A stretch of DNA of 64,000 nucleotides from Paracoccaceae bacterium. GTDB lineage: Bacteria; Pseudomonadota; Alphaproteobacteria; Rhodobacterales; Rhodobacteraceae. The notes beneath the pieces are model-generated. The model was not told the origin of the DNA. It did no database searches and saw only the letters and a list, made by a program, of their open reading frames with translations. Below are positions 1 through 8,271 of the stretch, in pieces. The stretch's first letter is position 1. Every line of letters starts with the position of its first letter. The stretch lies in contig JALEGX010000026.1 of assembly GCA_022763485.1 (NCBI GenBank), positions 22,671 through 86,670 of the forward strand, read 5' to 3'. Position numbers and translations under genes: made by a program.

Positions 1-666
1 GGGCGGTAGTGAGATATTCTCGATGTAAAGCTCCGGGATCGACAGGCCGTATTCGGCAATGGTGCCGGAGATTTCCGAGGCGATCAGCTTGCCCAGGTCG
101 GCGGTATTGGCGGCCATGTCCAGCACCGGGATGCCAGAGCCTGCCACCACGCGGGAAAACTCCTGCACAATGATGTTGCGCACCTGAAAGCTGATTTCAT
201 CCATGGTGAATTCGCCATCGGTGCCGACGATCTCTGTCAGGAAGCGGGCCGGGTCCACCACGCGGACGGAATAAGTGCCATAGGCGCGGATCCGGGTTGG
301 GCCGAATTCCGGATCGCGCAGCATGATCGGGTTCTTGGTGCCCCATTTCAGATCGTTGAACCGGGTGGTGTTGACGAAATAGATCTCGGATTTGAACGGC
401 GACTTGAACCCGTGGTCCCAGTGCTGAAGCGTGGTCATCACCGGCATGTTGTTGGTTTCAAGCATGTAGAGCCCGGGGGTGAAGACATCCGCCAGCTGGC
501 CCTCATGCACGAAGACGGCTGCCTGTCCTTCGCGGACGGTCAGCTTGGCACCGTATTTGATTTCATGGCCTTCCCGCTCGAAGCGCCAGACCATCGTGTC
601 CCTTGTGTCATCGACCCAATGGATGACGTCGATGAACTCTCCGGTCAGGAAATCGAAAATACCCAT
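1..666 (-). CDS. SPFH-domain (virion core-like) protein, 3' end outside window
   Basis: I translated this by eye because the reading frame has no stop inside the window and so is missing from the ORF track. It starts MGIFDFLTGEFIDVIHW and stays open for 222 codons to base 1. The segment VREGQAAVFVHEGQLADVFTPGLY followed by TNNMPV is typical of bacterial SPFH proteins of the YdjI/virion-core-like type, and the later part (RIRAYGTYSVRVVDPARFL, then VRNIIVQEF) fits the SPFH/band 7 fold. Such proteins oligomerise and are linked to membrane-stress responses; the precise role is unknown. It lies downstream of the DUF2927, TelA and XpaC genes on the same strand and is probably co-transcribed with them. 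The missing C-terminus often carries a zinc-ribbon or SHOCT-like tail, which cannot be checked here. Confidence 0.8.
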   Translation of the reverse strand, partial: MGIFDFLTGEFIDVIHWVDDTRDTMVWRFEREGHEIKYGAKLTVREGQAAVFVHEGQLADVFTPGLYMLETNNMPVMTTLQHWDHGFKSPFKSEIYFVNTTRFNDLKWGTKNPIMLRDPEFGPTRIRAYGTYSVRVVDPARFLTEIVGTDGEFTMDEISFQVRNIIVQEFSRVVAGSGIPVLDMAANTADLGKLIASEISGTIAEYGLSIPELYIENISLPP

Positions 667-696
667 GGTCCGGTCCTTCTCCTCTCAGCGGGCGTC

Positions 697-1653
697 TCAG
701 AAAGACTGCCCCATGTATTCCTTGGCAATGATGCGGGCGACGGGGCGTGCGGCTGCGGCGGTGACCCCCGGTTGCAGGCGCGGGTCGTAGAGCATCTTCA
801 GCAGCAGTTCGTCATGGCTGGTCAGCAGCGCGAATTCGTCGTCGTCGTTGAAGATGGACGGGCGCACGGTTGAGCTGTCGTTGGGCAGCCCAAGCCCCTG
901 GGCGATCTCTTCATGGAAGCAGCTCTGGCGCAGCAGGTCGGGGTTTTCGGTGCGGATCACCGCAACGGCCCGTGTGTAGATGTCGGAATTATGCGGATCC
1001 GCCAGCCCGACCACGAAACAGTAGAACGAGCGCGGAAAATTGCCGTAAAGCGCCTGCTCTGCCGGGGTCAGGCCAGGGATCAGGCGGCGCAGGCGGCGTT
1101 GCAGCCAGGCGCTGTCATCTTCGCCAGCGATGATCACGTGAAAGTTGGGGCGGCCTTCCCCATAGCTGATCGGATGGTTGGTGACCCGGGCCAGCCGCGT
1201 TGCATAGGCGCTGACGCTGGCGATGTCACTGCTGCGTTGCTCTGGCGGGATGGAGTCCCCGAAATCCAGGCCGATCCGCACTGGGCCACGCCAGCGGGTC
1301 AGGGTCCCGGCCGTACCGTTGCCCTTGGGACCCAATGTGGTGCCCTGATCGTATTCGTTGAAAAACGCGATGGTCTCAAAGTGCTGGGCCAGATCCTCGG
1401 CGTCATAGGGTGTGTCCGGACCACCGCCATCGGTGCGCAGCAGGCCCCGCGTCAGCAGGTCGTTCTGCAACGACCGGTAATAGCGCGACAGCTCCTGGCT
1501 GCGCGCAGAAACGACGGGGGCTGTCGCCGCCGGTTGCGCCGGGCGCGCCTGAGGCGGGATGGAATTGGATATTCCGCTGTCCAGACAGCCCAATAGCGGC
1601 AGAGCCAGACACAGCGCTGCCGCTTTCTTCCAGGAACGTCCAAATCCCGTCAT
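697..1653 (-). CDS. DUF2927 domain lipoprotein
   Basis: A 318-residue protein beginning MTGFGRSWKKAAALCLALPLLGCLDSG. This is a lipoprotein signal with lipobox LGC, so it is probably membrane anchored on the periplasmic side. I chose this ATG over the longer ORF start at 1734 because the longer form adds 27 residues ahead of the signal peptide and runs into the TelA gene. The mature part (WRGPVRIGLDFG, then SCFHEEIAQGLGLPND near the C-terminal half) matches the DUF2927 family. The HEEIAQGLGL segment resembles a metalloprotease helix, but catalysis is unproven. It sits 7 bases downstream of telA and 30 bases upstream of the SPFH gene, suggesting one transcript. Confidence 0.8.
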   Translation of the reverse strand: MTGFGRSWKKAAALCLALPLLGCLDSGISNSIPPQARPAQPAATAPVVSARSQELSRYYRSLQNDLLTRGLLRTDGGGPDTPYDAEDLAQHFETIAFFNEYDQGTTLGPKGNGTAGTLTRWRGPVRIGLDFGDSIPPEQRSSDIASVSAYATRLARVTNHPISYGEGRPNFHVIIAGEDDSAWLQRRLRRLIPGLTPAEQALYGNFPRSFYCFVVGLADPHNSDIYTRAVAVIRTENPDLLRQSCFHEEIAQGLGLPNDSSTVRPSIFNDDDEFALLTSHDELLLKMLYDPRLQPGVTAAAARPVARIIAKEYMGQSF

Positions 1654-1660
1654 GCGCAAC

Positions 1661-2851
1661 TCAGCCCGGAACAGCCGTGCCGGCATTGTCGCCCACGCCG
1701 TCACGGCGGGCTTTTGCTGCGGCCAGCGTGTCACGCAGGTCGGCCTCCATCTTCTTCAGGTCCTCTTCGGCGGCGGCACGCTTGGCCTTGCCTTCATCCG
1801 CAATCGCAAGGCTTTCCTGAATGGTGCCGATCAGATCCGCGTTGGCCTGTTTGACGGCTTCGATGTCAAAGACACCACGTTCCATTTCCTGGCGGATCAC
1901 CTTGTTGCTTTCGCGCAGGTTGGCGGCATTGGCGGTCAGCAGCTCATTGGTCAGGTCATTGGCGTCGCGCACGGCGGCGGCGGCCTCGGCGCTGCGCTGG
2001 ATGGTGACGGCCTGCGCCAGCTGGGTCTCCCACAGCGGCACGGTGTTGACCAGGGTCGAGTTGATCTTGGTCACCAGCGATTTGTCATTCTCCTGCACCA
2101 GACGGATCGAGGGCAGGGACTGCATGGTCACCTGGCGGGTCAGCTTCAGGTCATGCACCCGGCGTTCCAGGTCATCCCGCGCGGCGCGCAGATCGCGCAG
2201 CTCCTGCGCCTTCATCACCTGATCGTTTTCTGCCGCGGCCTGCACTTCGGCTTCCTTGGCCGGGATGACGGTGGTGTCCAGCTCTTTCAGCTTCTCTTCG
2301 CCCGCCGCGATGTAAAGCGCCAGCTCATCGTAAAAGTTCAGGGTCTTTTCATAGAGCAGATCCAGCGATTTGATGTCCTTCAGCAGCGTGTGCTCATGGC
2401 CCAGCAGGTCATCGGTGATCTTGTCGATCTGGTTCTGGATCTTCTCATAGCGGGCAGTGAACTGCGCAAAGGGGGCGGCTTTGCCCAGCAGCTTTTCCCA
2501 CCAGCTCTGTTTGCGGCGCACGTCCAGTTCGCTGACCGAAAAGCCACGGATGGTGGTCACGATGTTGCGCAGGCTATCACCCGCCGGGCCAACATCCTTG
2601 TTGCGCACGTCGGCCAGCATGGCCTGGCTGATCTGTTGCAGCTCGGCCTGGGCGCCGGATCCGAACCCGATGATCGAATTGGTGTTGCCCATGTCCAACT
2701 CGTTCATGCGCGACCGGATCGCGTCCGAAGTGACTGCATCCGCCTGTTCCAGCGGCTGAACTTCGGCTGCGGGCTCTGGCAGGACAACAGCCGTGACCTC
2801 ATCCACCAGGGCAACCGCCTCAGTGGCTTTCTGACGGGTAGTTTCGGACAT
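1661..2851 (-). CDS. telA: Toxic anion resistance protein TelA
   Basis: A 396-residue cytoplasmic, largely helical protein of the TelA/YceC/KlaA family, associated with resistance to tellurite and other toxic anions and to some antimicrobials; the biochemical mechanism is not established. Family hallmarks include the long charged helices around KIQNQIDKITDDLLGHEHTLLKDI, LYEKTLNFYDELALYIAAGEEKL and the C-terminal half with SVLVQENDKSL-like and NTVPLWETQLAQAV segments. Start MSETTRQK was chosen because AAGGA lies at good spacing upstream; the listed start ten codons earlier lacks one. It follows xpaC at 26 bases, and telA-xpaC pairing is widespread in bacteria, supporting a shared stress-related role. 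Confidence 0.88.
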   Translation of the reverse strand: MSETTRQKATEAVALVDEVTAVVLPEPAAEVQPLEQADAVTSDAIRSRMNELDMGNTNSIIGFGSGAQAELQQISQAMLADVRNKDVGPAGDSLRNIVTTIRGFSVSELDVRRKQSWWEKLLGKAAPFAQFTARYEKIQNQIDKITDDLLGHEHTLLKDIKSLDLLYEKTLNFYDELALYIAAGEEKLKELDTTVIPAKEAEVQAAAENDQVMKAQELRDLRAARDDLERRVHDLKLTRQVTMQSLPSIRLVQENDKSLVTKINSTLVNTVPLWETQLAQAVTIQRSAEAAAAVRDANDLTNELLTANAANLRESNKVIRQEMERGVFDIEAVKQANADLIGTIQESLAIADEGKAKRAAAEEDLKKMEADLRDTLAAAKARRDGVGDNAGTAVPG

Positions 2852-2877
2852 GCACTCGTTCCTTTTTGGTAAATGGG

Positions 2878-3768
2878 TCACTCGCCGGGGCGAACGCCTT
2901 CGCGTTGCAGGCGTTCTCGCAGAACATCGATTTCAACGGTCAGATCGCTGCGGTCTTCCAGCAGCATCTTCTGGTTGCGGGCGGCGAAATTCTGTTCCAG
3001 GTCATCCAGAAGCGTCAGGTAATCCGCGCGCGCCGCGTCATCGCCCGAGCGGGCAAAGATGTCCGCAAATTTTACCGTCGCGTCACGCGCGCCCATCAGA
3101 TAGACCGTCAGATACTTGCGGGCGGCGGTCAGGTCGCGCGGATCCTCTTCGACCGTGCGGCACAGATCCCGGACCGTCGCACCGAATTGCTCGACCCGGG
3201 CTTCGATCCGGCGATCCCCGGCACGGCGGATCGCATCGGCCATGGCCTCCAGGTAGGTTTCCGCCTCATCGACCACCCGCGCCACGCGGGATTGCTGGAA
3301 ATCATCCAGCCCTTCGACCCCCTTGTCCCGCATCGGGTCCAGGCCAAATGCGGTCAGATGCAGCGCGGTGGCCGCACCGCCATAGATCAGCGGGGCCAGC
3401 AGGGCAGGGTCGCTTTTGTAGGCGGCGATGGCTGTCCCCACACCGGTCAGGACGGAGGCAAAGAGCTTGCGCGGAATGGCCGGACGCTTCGCCACCCGGC
3501 GCTGGTCATAGGCCGCTTGGGCGCGCAGACCTTCGCGCAGAAGCCACGCCCCCAGCGCCCAGCTGGCCGCTGCACCCAATCCCAGCGCCAGGCCGGTGGC
3601 ACCGTCGTTCAGCGACATGAAGACCAGAGGAATGGCCGGGATGAACATCAGGTTGGCGCGTGCACCCACCGGATCCACCTTGGCCGTGGCATAGGTGTCC
3701 CGGCGCTCTGTCGGTCGCGATTTCTCTGTGGCTTCGGGGCTGAATTGCCCGCCATAGCGTTTTGCCAA
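2878..3768 (-). CDS. xpaC: XpaC-family protein (5-bromo-4-chloroindolyl phosphate hydrolysis protein)
   Basis: A 296-residue protein with a charged N-terminus (AKRYGGQFSPE), two hydrophobic hairpins around residues 40-75 and 105-140, and a helical cytoplasmic C-terminal domain (SRVARVVDEAETYLEAM, then ARKYLTVYLMGARDATVKFADI). This arrangement is characteristic of XpaC, whose historical name reflects a colony-colour phenotype rather than a proven enzyme activity. The initiation codon is TTG. The upstream in-frame triplets are GCC and then TGA, so no further extension is possible. A G-rich stretch precedes the TTG and may serve as ribosome binding site. It is clustered with telA. Confidence 0.82.
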   Translation of the reverse strand: MAKRYGGQFSPEATEKSRPTERRDTYATAKVDPVGARANLMFIPAIPLVFMSLNDGATGLALGLGAAASWALGAWLLREGLRAQAAYDQRRVAKRPAIPRKLFASVLTGVGTAIAAYKSDPALLAPLIYGGAATALHLTAFGLDPMRDKGVEGLDDFQQSRVARVVDEAETYLEAMADAIRRAGDRRIEARVEQFGATVRDLCRTVEEDPRDLTAARKYLTVYLMGARDATVKFADIFARSGDDAARADYLTLLDDLEQNFAARNQKMLLEDRSDLTVEIDVLRERLQREGVRPGE

Positions 3769-3771
3769 GGC

Positions 3772-3861
3772 TCAGCCCCCCGAAATCCAGCCGGTCGCTA
3801 CGCCGAACATCAGAACCAGCAACGCGGAAAAGGCTATGCGCTGAACAACTTTCGCGGACAT
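3772..3861 (-). CDS. Putative 29-residue single-pass membrane peptide upstream of xpaC
   Basis: A short frame too small for the ORF track: MSAKVVQRIAFSALLVLMFG, then VATGWISGG and TGA. It has a basic N-terminus and one hydrophobic segment of about 18 residues, so it reads as a small membrane protein. It lies in exactly the same frame as xpaC, separated from its TTG start by only TGA and one GCC codon, so translational coupling is likely if it is made. I recognise no family. The alternative is that it is part of the 5' leader of xpaC. Confidence 0.5.
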   Translation of the reverse strand: MSAKVVQRIAFSALLVLMFGVATGWISGG

Positions 3862-3942
3862 CCAATAAGCCCCTGATTTTGGTTATCCCAAATGTAGGCT
3901 ATGGGGGACGGTCACGCTAGGGGGAACCGGAGCGGTTTTGCC

Positions 3943-4869
3943 TCACTTGCGGGGTTTTCCGCCGTTGCCCGAAGGTCTTGGGCCCCGTTTGGCAGGTTGC
4001 CCGCCCTGTGGGCGCCCCTTCTTGGCTGCCGGATGGGAGGTGTTCGATCGGGGCGCTGCCGGACCGGCGGGTTTGCGCACGGGGCCGCGCCCGCGTCCGG
4101 CGCGTTTCGGCTTGGCCTGCTGATCCTCGCCCAGGTCCAGCCCCAGCTGTTCACGCACCACGCGGCGGCGCAGCTCTTCAACCTCGCCCGGTTTCAGATC
4201 ACCCAGCTGGAACGGCCCGTAGGACACCCGCAGCAAGCGGTTCACGTTGAAGCCGACTGCTTCCATGGCGCGGCGGATCTCGCGGTTCTTGCCCTCGCGC
4301 AGCCCCACGGTCAGCCAGGCATTTGCGCCCTGCTGCCGGTCCAGCGCCACGGTCATCGGTTGGAATTTTTCGCCGTCCAGAACCAGCCCTTTGCGCAGCG
4401 GCTCAAAGTCGGTTTCCTTGGGGCGGCCATTGATCCGGACCCGGTATTTGCGCAGCCACCCGGTCGAAGGCAGCTCCAGCTTGCGCTTGATGCCGCCGTC
4501 ATTGGTCAGCAGCAGCAGGCCTTCGGAGTTCAAATCCAGCCGCCCGACGGTCATCACCCGCGGCAGCTCCACGGGCAGATCGTCAAAGATCGTCTTGCGG
4601 CCCTGTTCATCGGCGTTTGTCGTCACCAGGCCGGCGGGCTTGTGGTAAAGCCACAGGCGCGGCGGTTCTGCCTCCTGGATCGGCTGGCCATCCACCAGGA
4701 TCCGGTCCGACGGGGTCACGTTCAGCGCCGGGCTGGTGATCCGCTTGCCGTTCACCGACACCCGGCCTGCCTCGATCATGCGTTCGGCTTCACGACGCGA
4801 CGCGACACCGGCGCGCGACAGGACTTTGGCGATCCGGTCGCCGGGCGGAGGGGGAGGGGTGCTGGTCAT
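3943..4869 (-). CDS. rluB: Pseudouridine synthase, RluB/RsuA family
   Basis: A 308-residue rRNA pseudouridine synthase. An S4 RNA-binding domain (about residues 11-70, RIAKVLSRAGVASRREAERMI) precedes the catalytic domain with the family motif GRLDLNSEGLLLLTNDG, where D112 is the expected catalytic aspartate, and LREGKNREIRRAMEAVG towards the end. The last 65 residues are a low-complexity Lys/Arg/Gly/Pro tail (KRAGRGRGPVRKPAG and onward), common in alphaproteobacterial RluB and probably an RNA-binding extension. RluB modifies the helix 89-93 region of 23S rRNA; which uridine is modified here cannot be told from sequence. It is divergent from tadA. Confidence 0.88.
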   Translation of the reverse strand: MTSTPPPPPGDRIAKVLSRAGVASRREAERMIEAGRVSVNGKRITSPALNVTPSDRILVDGQPIQEAEPPRLWLYHKPAGLVTTNADEQGRKTIFDDLPVELPRVMTVGRLDLNSEGLLLLTNDGGIKRKLELPSTGWLRKYRVRINGRPKETDFEPLRKGLVLDGEKFQPMTVALDRQQGANAWLTVGLREGKNREIRRAMEAVGFNVNRLLRVSYGPFQLGDLKPGEVEELRRRVVREQLGLDLGEDQQAKPKRAGRGRGPVRKPAGPAAPRSNTSHPAAKKGRPQGGQPAKRGPRPSGNGGKPRK

Positions 4870-4930
4870 GTTTTGCTCCTACTGCAAATCCCGCGCTTGC
4901 GAAAGGGGCGGATGTGGGGCAGTCAGAGAC

Positions 4931-5383
4931 ATGGTTTTCACCTCACATATGGATCAGGCGCTGGTCGAGGCGCGCGCGGCCGCCGAGCGTGGCGAGGTGC
5001 CTGTGGGGGCGGTCATCGTGGCGCCGGACGGGCGCGTGGTGGCCGCGGCGGGCAATCGCACCCGCGAATGGAAAGATCCCACCGCTCATGCCGAGATCGT
5101 GGCCCTGCGCGCCGCCTGCGCGGCCTCTGGCTCGGACCGGCTGCCGGGGCATGACCTCTATGTCACGCTGGAACCCTGCGCCATGTGCGCGGCGGCGCTG
5201 GCCGCGGCGCGGATCCGCCGGATCTACTATGGCGCCAGTGATCCCAAATCGGGGGGTGTGGCGCATGGGGCGCGGGTCTTCAGCCACCCGCAGGCGCATC
5301 ACTGCCCCGAAGTCTATGACGGGTTTCGCGAAGCCGAGGCCGCAGCGCTTCTGCGGGATTTCTTCGCCTCCAAACGGGTGTGA
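4931..5383 (+). CDS. tadA: tRNA-specific adenosine deaminase TadA
   Basis: A 150-residue zinc deaminase that converts the wobble adenosine of tRNA-Arg(ACG) to inosine. The deaminase signature is complete: H53 and E55 in PTAHAEIVALR and C83/C86 in EPCAMCAAAL. The listed ORF starts at 4736 but that stretch overlaps rluB antisense; start MVFTSHMDQALVEAR gives the normal length, and a second ATG six codons later (4949) is possible. It is transcribed divergently from rluB and convergent with the M24 hydrolase gene. Confidence 0.93.
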   Translation: MVFTSHMDQALVEARAAAERGEVPVGAVIVAPDGRVVAAAGNRTREWKDPTAHAEIVALRAACAASGSDRLPGHDLYVTLEPCAMCAAALAAARIRRIYYGASDPKSGGVAHGARVFSHPQAHHCPEVYDGFREAEAAALLRDFFASKRV

Positions 5384-5475
5384 CCGCAGCGCGCCATAGG
5401 CGCGCTGCCGGGCCCAACGGGAGGAGGGGCATGATTTGCCCCGACGACGGGCGGGAGCCTCCGGCCTGCCGCAGC

Positions 5476-6654
5476 TCAACCAGCCGCCACGGTGACGATC
5501 TCCCGCGGGATATCGGCCAGCACCTCCCCCCCGGTTTCGGTGACCACGAAGCTTTCGGTGATCGCCAGACCCCAGTCGGGTGTCCAGAGGCCGGGCATCA
5601 GGTGAAAACACATGCCCGGTTGCAGCGGGGTCTCATCCCCGGGGCGCAGGCTCATGGTTCGCTCGCCCCAGTCGGGCGGATAGCTCAGCCCGATGGGATA
5701 GCCGGTCCTGTTGTCCTTCACATAGCCCGAGCGGGCAAAGCTGTCATAGACGCAGGCGGCCACCTCTTCGCAGGTAACCCCGGCACGGGCGGTTTGCATC
5801 ACCTCAGCAATGGCGCTCAGCACGGCTTCTTCGGCGCGGCGAATGTCGGCTGACGGCTCTCCCAGGAACAGCGTGCGGCTGGCCGGGCAATGATAGCGAC
5901 GATAGCAGCCAGAGATCTCGAAATAGGTCGCCTCTCCGGCGGTGAGCGGACGGTCGTTCCAGGTGATATGCGAGGCAGAGGCCTCGCGCCCGGAGGGGGC
6001 AATCGGTGCAATGGCGGGGTAATCCCCGGCCAGCCCGGGCAGGCCGGCAACGCCCGCGGCCTGCACCTCGGCCACCAGCTCGTTCTTGCGGCGGCCGGGG
6101 CGGAATCCGTCGCGCAGAACGCTATGCATATGCGCGGTCAGCGCGCCCGCCTTGCGCATCAGCGCCAGCTCGGCCGGGCTTTTCACCGCCCGCTGCCAGT
6201 TGACCAGCCCCGTCGCATCCGCCAGAGCGTCACGGGAAAACGCCTCTTCCAGAACCCGGTGCGACGCGGCCGAGTAATAGTAATTGTCCATCTCCACCCC
6301 CAGCGCCCGGGTCCAGCCCCGCTCGCGCAGCAGAGTGACCAGCGCTTCATAGGGGTGGTGGTCGGGGTGCTGGACGTGCTCTTCGGGCCAGTCCTGCAGA
6401 TCGTCCTGCGCCAGCCAAGTCGTTTGCGCCGCCCCCGCCTTGTCCTGGGTGCGCCCCCACCAGAGCGGCGATCCCTGGCTGGGCAGGATCACCACCTGCG
6501 GGACATAAAAGCTCCAGCCGTCATAGCCGGTCAGCCAGGCCATGTTGGACGGATCGGCCACGATCAGTGTCTCGATCCCTTGGTCGCTCATGGCGGCCCG
6601 GGTGCGCGACAAGCGGTCGGCATATTCTTCGGGGCTGAAATCACTTGCAGGCAT
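5476..6654 (-). CDS. doeA: M24-family hydrolase resembling ectoine hydrolase DoeA/EutD
   Basis: A 392-residue protein with a creatinase-like N-terminal domain (DPSNMAWLTGYDGWSFYVPQ) and an M24 C-terminal domain (TGYPIGLSYPPDWGERTMSLRPGD). These segments closely match ectoine hydrolase DoeA/EutD, which opens the ectoine ring to N-acetyl-diaminobutyrate. As in that family, the metal-binding aspartates usual in M24 peptidases look replaced (FEISGCYRRYHCPASRT where prolidases have D-x-G and SD-x-TR). Start MPASDFSPEEYADRL is preceded by GGAGG; the listed start 22 codons earlier is not. No doeBCD or ectoine transport genes are adjacent, so the substrate could differ. Confidence 0.72.
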   Translation of the reverse strand: MPASDFSPEEYADRLSRTRAAMSDQGIETLIVADPSNMAWLTGYDGWSFYVPQVVILPSQGSPLWWGRTQDKAGAAQTTWLAQDDLQDWPEEHVQHPDHHPYEALVTLLRERGWTRALGVEMDNYYYSAASHRVLEEAFSRDALADATGLVNWQRAVKSPAELALMRKAGALTAHMHSVLRDGFRPGRRKNELVAEVQAAGVAGLPGLAGDYPAIAPIAPSGREASASHITWNDRPLTAGEATYFEISGCYRRYHCPASRTLFLGEPSADIRRAEEAVLSAIAEVMQTARAGVTCEEVAACVYDSFARSGYVKDNRTGYPIGLSYPPDWGERTMSLRPGDETPLQPGMCFHLMPGLWTPDWGLAITESFVVTETGGEVLADIPREIVTVAAG

Positions 6655-6724
6655 GCCCGCTCCTCCACTTTGTCCGGGGGTCACAAGGCCCGGCGCGCCG
6701 GAAATGCACGCGCCGGGCAAAAGC

Positions 6725-7417
6725 TCAGAGCTCGATCGCCTGCATCACTTCGGGTTCGATCACATCGACGCCGGGCAGCGCATCAATCAGCACCTGCGCC
6801 GATTGTTCCAGAATCGGGAAGGTCTTGTAGTGACAGGGGATGACCGTCTTGAAATTGAAGTAGCGTTTCGCCGCATAGGCCGCGCCCTTCATGTCCATGG
6901 TGAAATGCCCCCCGGCGGACAGAACGCCGATATCGGGTTTGTAGTAATCCCCCATCCAATCCATGTCGGCCATGATGTCAGTGTCGCCCGAGATATAGAG
7001 CGTCTTGCCTTCGGCGCGGATCATGAAGCCGGCCTCGGTGCCACCGGTGCGCAGCCCTTCGGGGGTGGAAAAGGTGGAGCTGTGCGAGGCCGGTACCATG
7101 CTGACCGCCACATCGCCCAGCATGACGGTGCCGCCCTTGTTGAAACCCACGGTGTCGATGCCTTCGGTTTCCCCCCAGAACCCCATCAGGTCATATTGGC
7201 CCACAACCGGCACGCCCAGCTTCTTGGCCAAAGGCAGAACGTCGATGACATGGTCGAAATGAGTGTGGGTCAGCAGGATATGAGTGGCGCCTGCGATGGC
7301 GGCATCCTTCTGATCTTCGGGCAGGGCCGGGTTGCCGGTCAGCCAGGGGTCGATCAGCAGAACCTGACCTTCGGTTTCCAGTCGAAAGCTGCCGTGGCCC
7401 AACCATATCAATTTCAT
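6725..7417 (-). CDS. UPF0173 metal-dependent hydrolase (metallo-beta-lactamase fold)
   Basis: A 230-residue cytoplasmic metallo-beta-lactamase-fold protein. The metal-binding motif HTHFDH lies at residues 51-56 after LLIDPWLTGNP, and a later SGDTDIMADM and IPCHYKTFPIL supply the remaining expected ligands. Length and the start MKLIWLGHGSFRLET match the UPF0173 (YtkL-like) family; the substrate is unknown. It starts 70 bases from the divergent ceramidase-family gene and ends 70 bases before the DoeA-like gene on the same strand. Confidence 0.87.
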   Translation of the reverse strand: MKLIWLGHGSFRLETEGQVLLIDPWLTGNPALPEDQKDAAIAGATHILLTHTHFDHVIDVLPLAKKLGVPVVGQYDLMGFWGETEGIDTVGFNKGGTVMLGDVAVSMVPASHSSTFSTPEGLRTGGTEAGFMIRAEGKTLYISGDTDIMADMDWMGDYYKPDIGVLSAGGHFTMDMKGAAYAAKRYFNFKTVIPCHYKTFPILEQSAQVLIDALPGVDVIEPEVMQAIEL

Positions 7418-7487
7418 TTTGCACTCCTGTGATTTTTTGGCTGCCCTGACCCTAGCATCGGGACGTCAGAGGGCTAGAAGTTTATTC

Positions 7488-8147
7488 ATGGATTGGACGC
7501 GTGAAATTGATGCCTATTGCGAACGGCTGAGCCCCGACTATTGGGCCGAGCCGGTGAATGCGATCACCAACCTGGCGTTCCTGATCGCCGCTTTTGTCAT
7601 GTGGCGGCGGGTTCAGGGGCAGGGTCTGGCCCTGGCCCGTTGGCTCTGTGGCATCCTTGCCGCCATCGGGATCGGCAGTTTCCTGTTTCACACCCATGCC
7701 CAAAGCTGGTCTGCGCTGGCGGATGTGCTGCCGATCGTGCTTTTTGTTCTGCTCTATATCTATGCGGCAAACCGGGACATGTGGCAGATGCGGCGCGGCT
7801 GGGCGATCTGCGCGACAGTGGCCTTCTTCCCCTATGCGGCGCTGACCGTGCCGGTGTTTTCCCAGATCGCCGTTCTGGGCAGTTCGGCCGCCTATGCGCC
7901 GGTGCCCTTGCTGATCCTGATCTATGCCGCCCTGTTGTGGCGGCGGATGCCCGACACCGCGCTGGGCTTGGCAGTGGGCGCGACACTCCTCATCCTCTCG
8001 ATCCTGTTCCGCAGCATCGATCTGCCGCTGTGCAGCGGATGGCCGATGGGTACGCATTTCATGTGGCACATCCTGAACGCGCTGATGTTGGGCTGGATGA
8101 TCGAGGTCTATCGCAGGCACATGCTACGGTCAGCCGCCGGTTCCTGA
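7488..8147 (+). CDS. Ceramidase-family integral membrane protein
   Basis: A 219-residue polytopic membrane protein with about seven hydrophobic helices. The opening MDWTREIDAYCERLSPDYWAEPVNAITNLAFLIAA is the hallmark of the bacterial branch of the alkaline ceramidase (PF05875) family. SFLFHTHAQSW and GTHFMWHILNALMLGW supply the histidines thought to bind zinc. In eukaryotes such enzymes hydrolyse ceramide; the substrate in alphaproteobacteria, many of which lack ceramide, is uncertain. The listed ORF begins at 7419, but the ATG at 7488 matches the family start. Confidence 0.82.
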   Translation: MDWTREIDAYCERLSPDYWAEPVNAITNLAFLIAAFVMWRRVQGQGLALARWLCGILAAIGIGSFLFHTHAQSWSALADVLPIVLFVLLYIYAANRDMWQMRRGWAICATVAFFPYAALTVPVFSQIAVLGSSAAYAPVPLLILIYAALLWRRMPDTALGLAVGATLLILSILFRSIDLPLCSGWPMGTHFMWHILNALMLGWMIEVYRRHMLRSAAGS

Positions 8148-8271
8148 CCTCACCGGAAACAACAGCAAAACTGCTTGAGCATAAGGGGTGAATGCGGTTT
8201 TCTCCGGGGGTTTTCGGTCTGGTGCGACTTGGCGCGGGCTGACCTTTTTGGGAATTCGGAACAGATATTCA

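Noticed and set aside
1559-2872. 437-codon plus-strand ORF opposite telA
   Set aside because: It is the antisense frame of telA, caused by high GC and biased codons; its translation has no family likeness.
3772-3774. TGA as a selenocysteine codon joining the 29-residue peptide to XpaC
   Set aside because: No SECIS-like hairpin evident, and XpaC family proteins start at about the TTG.
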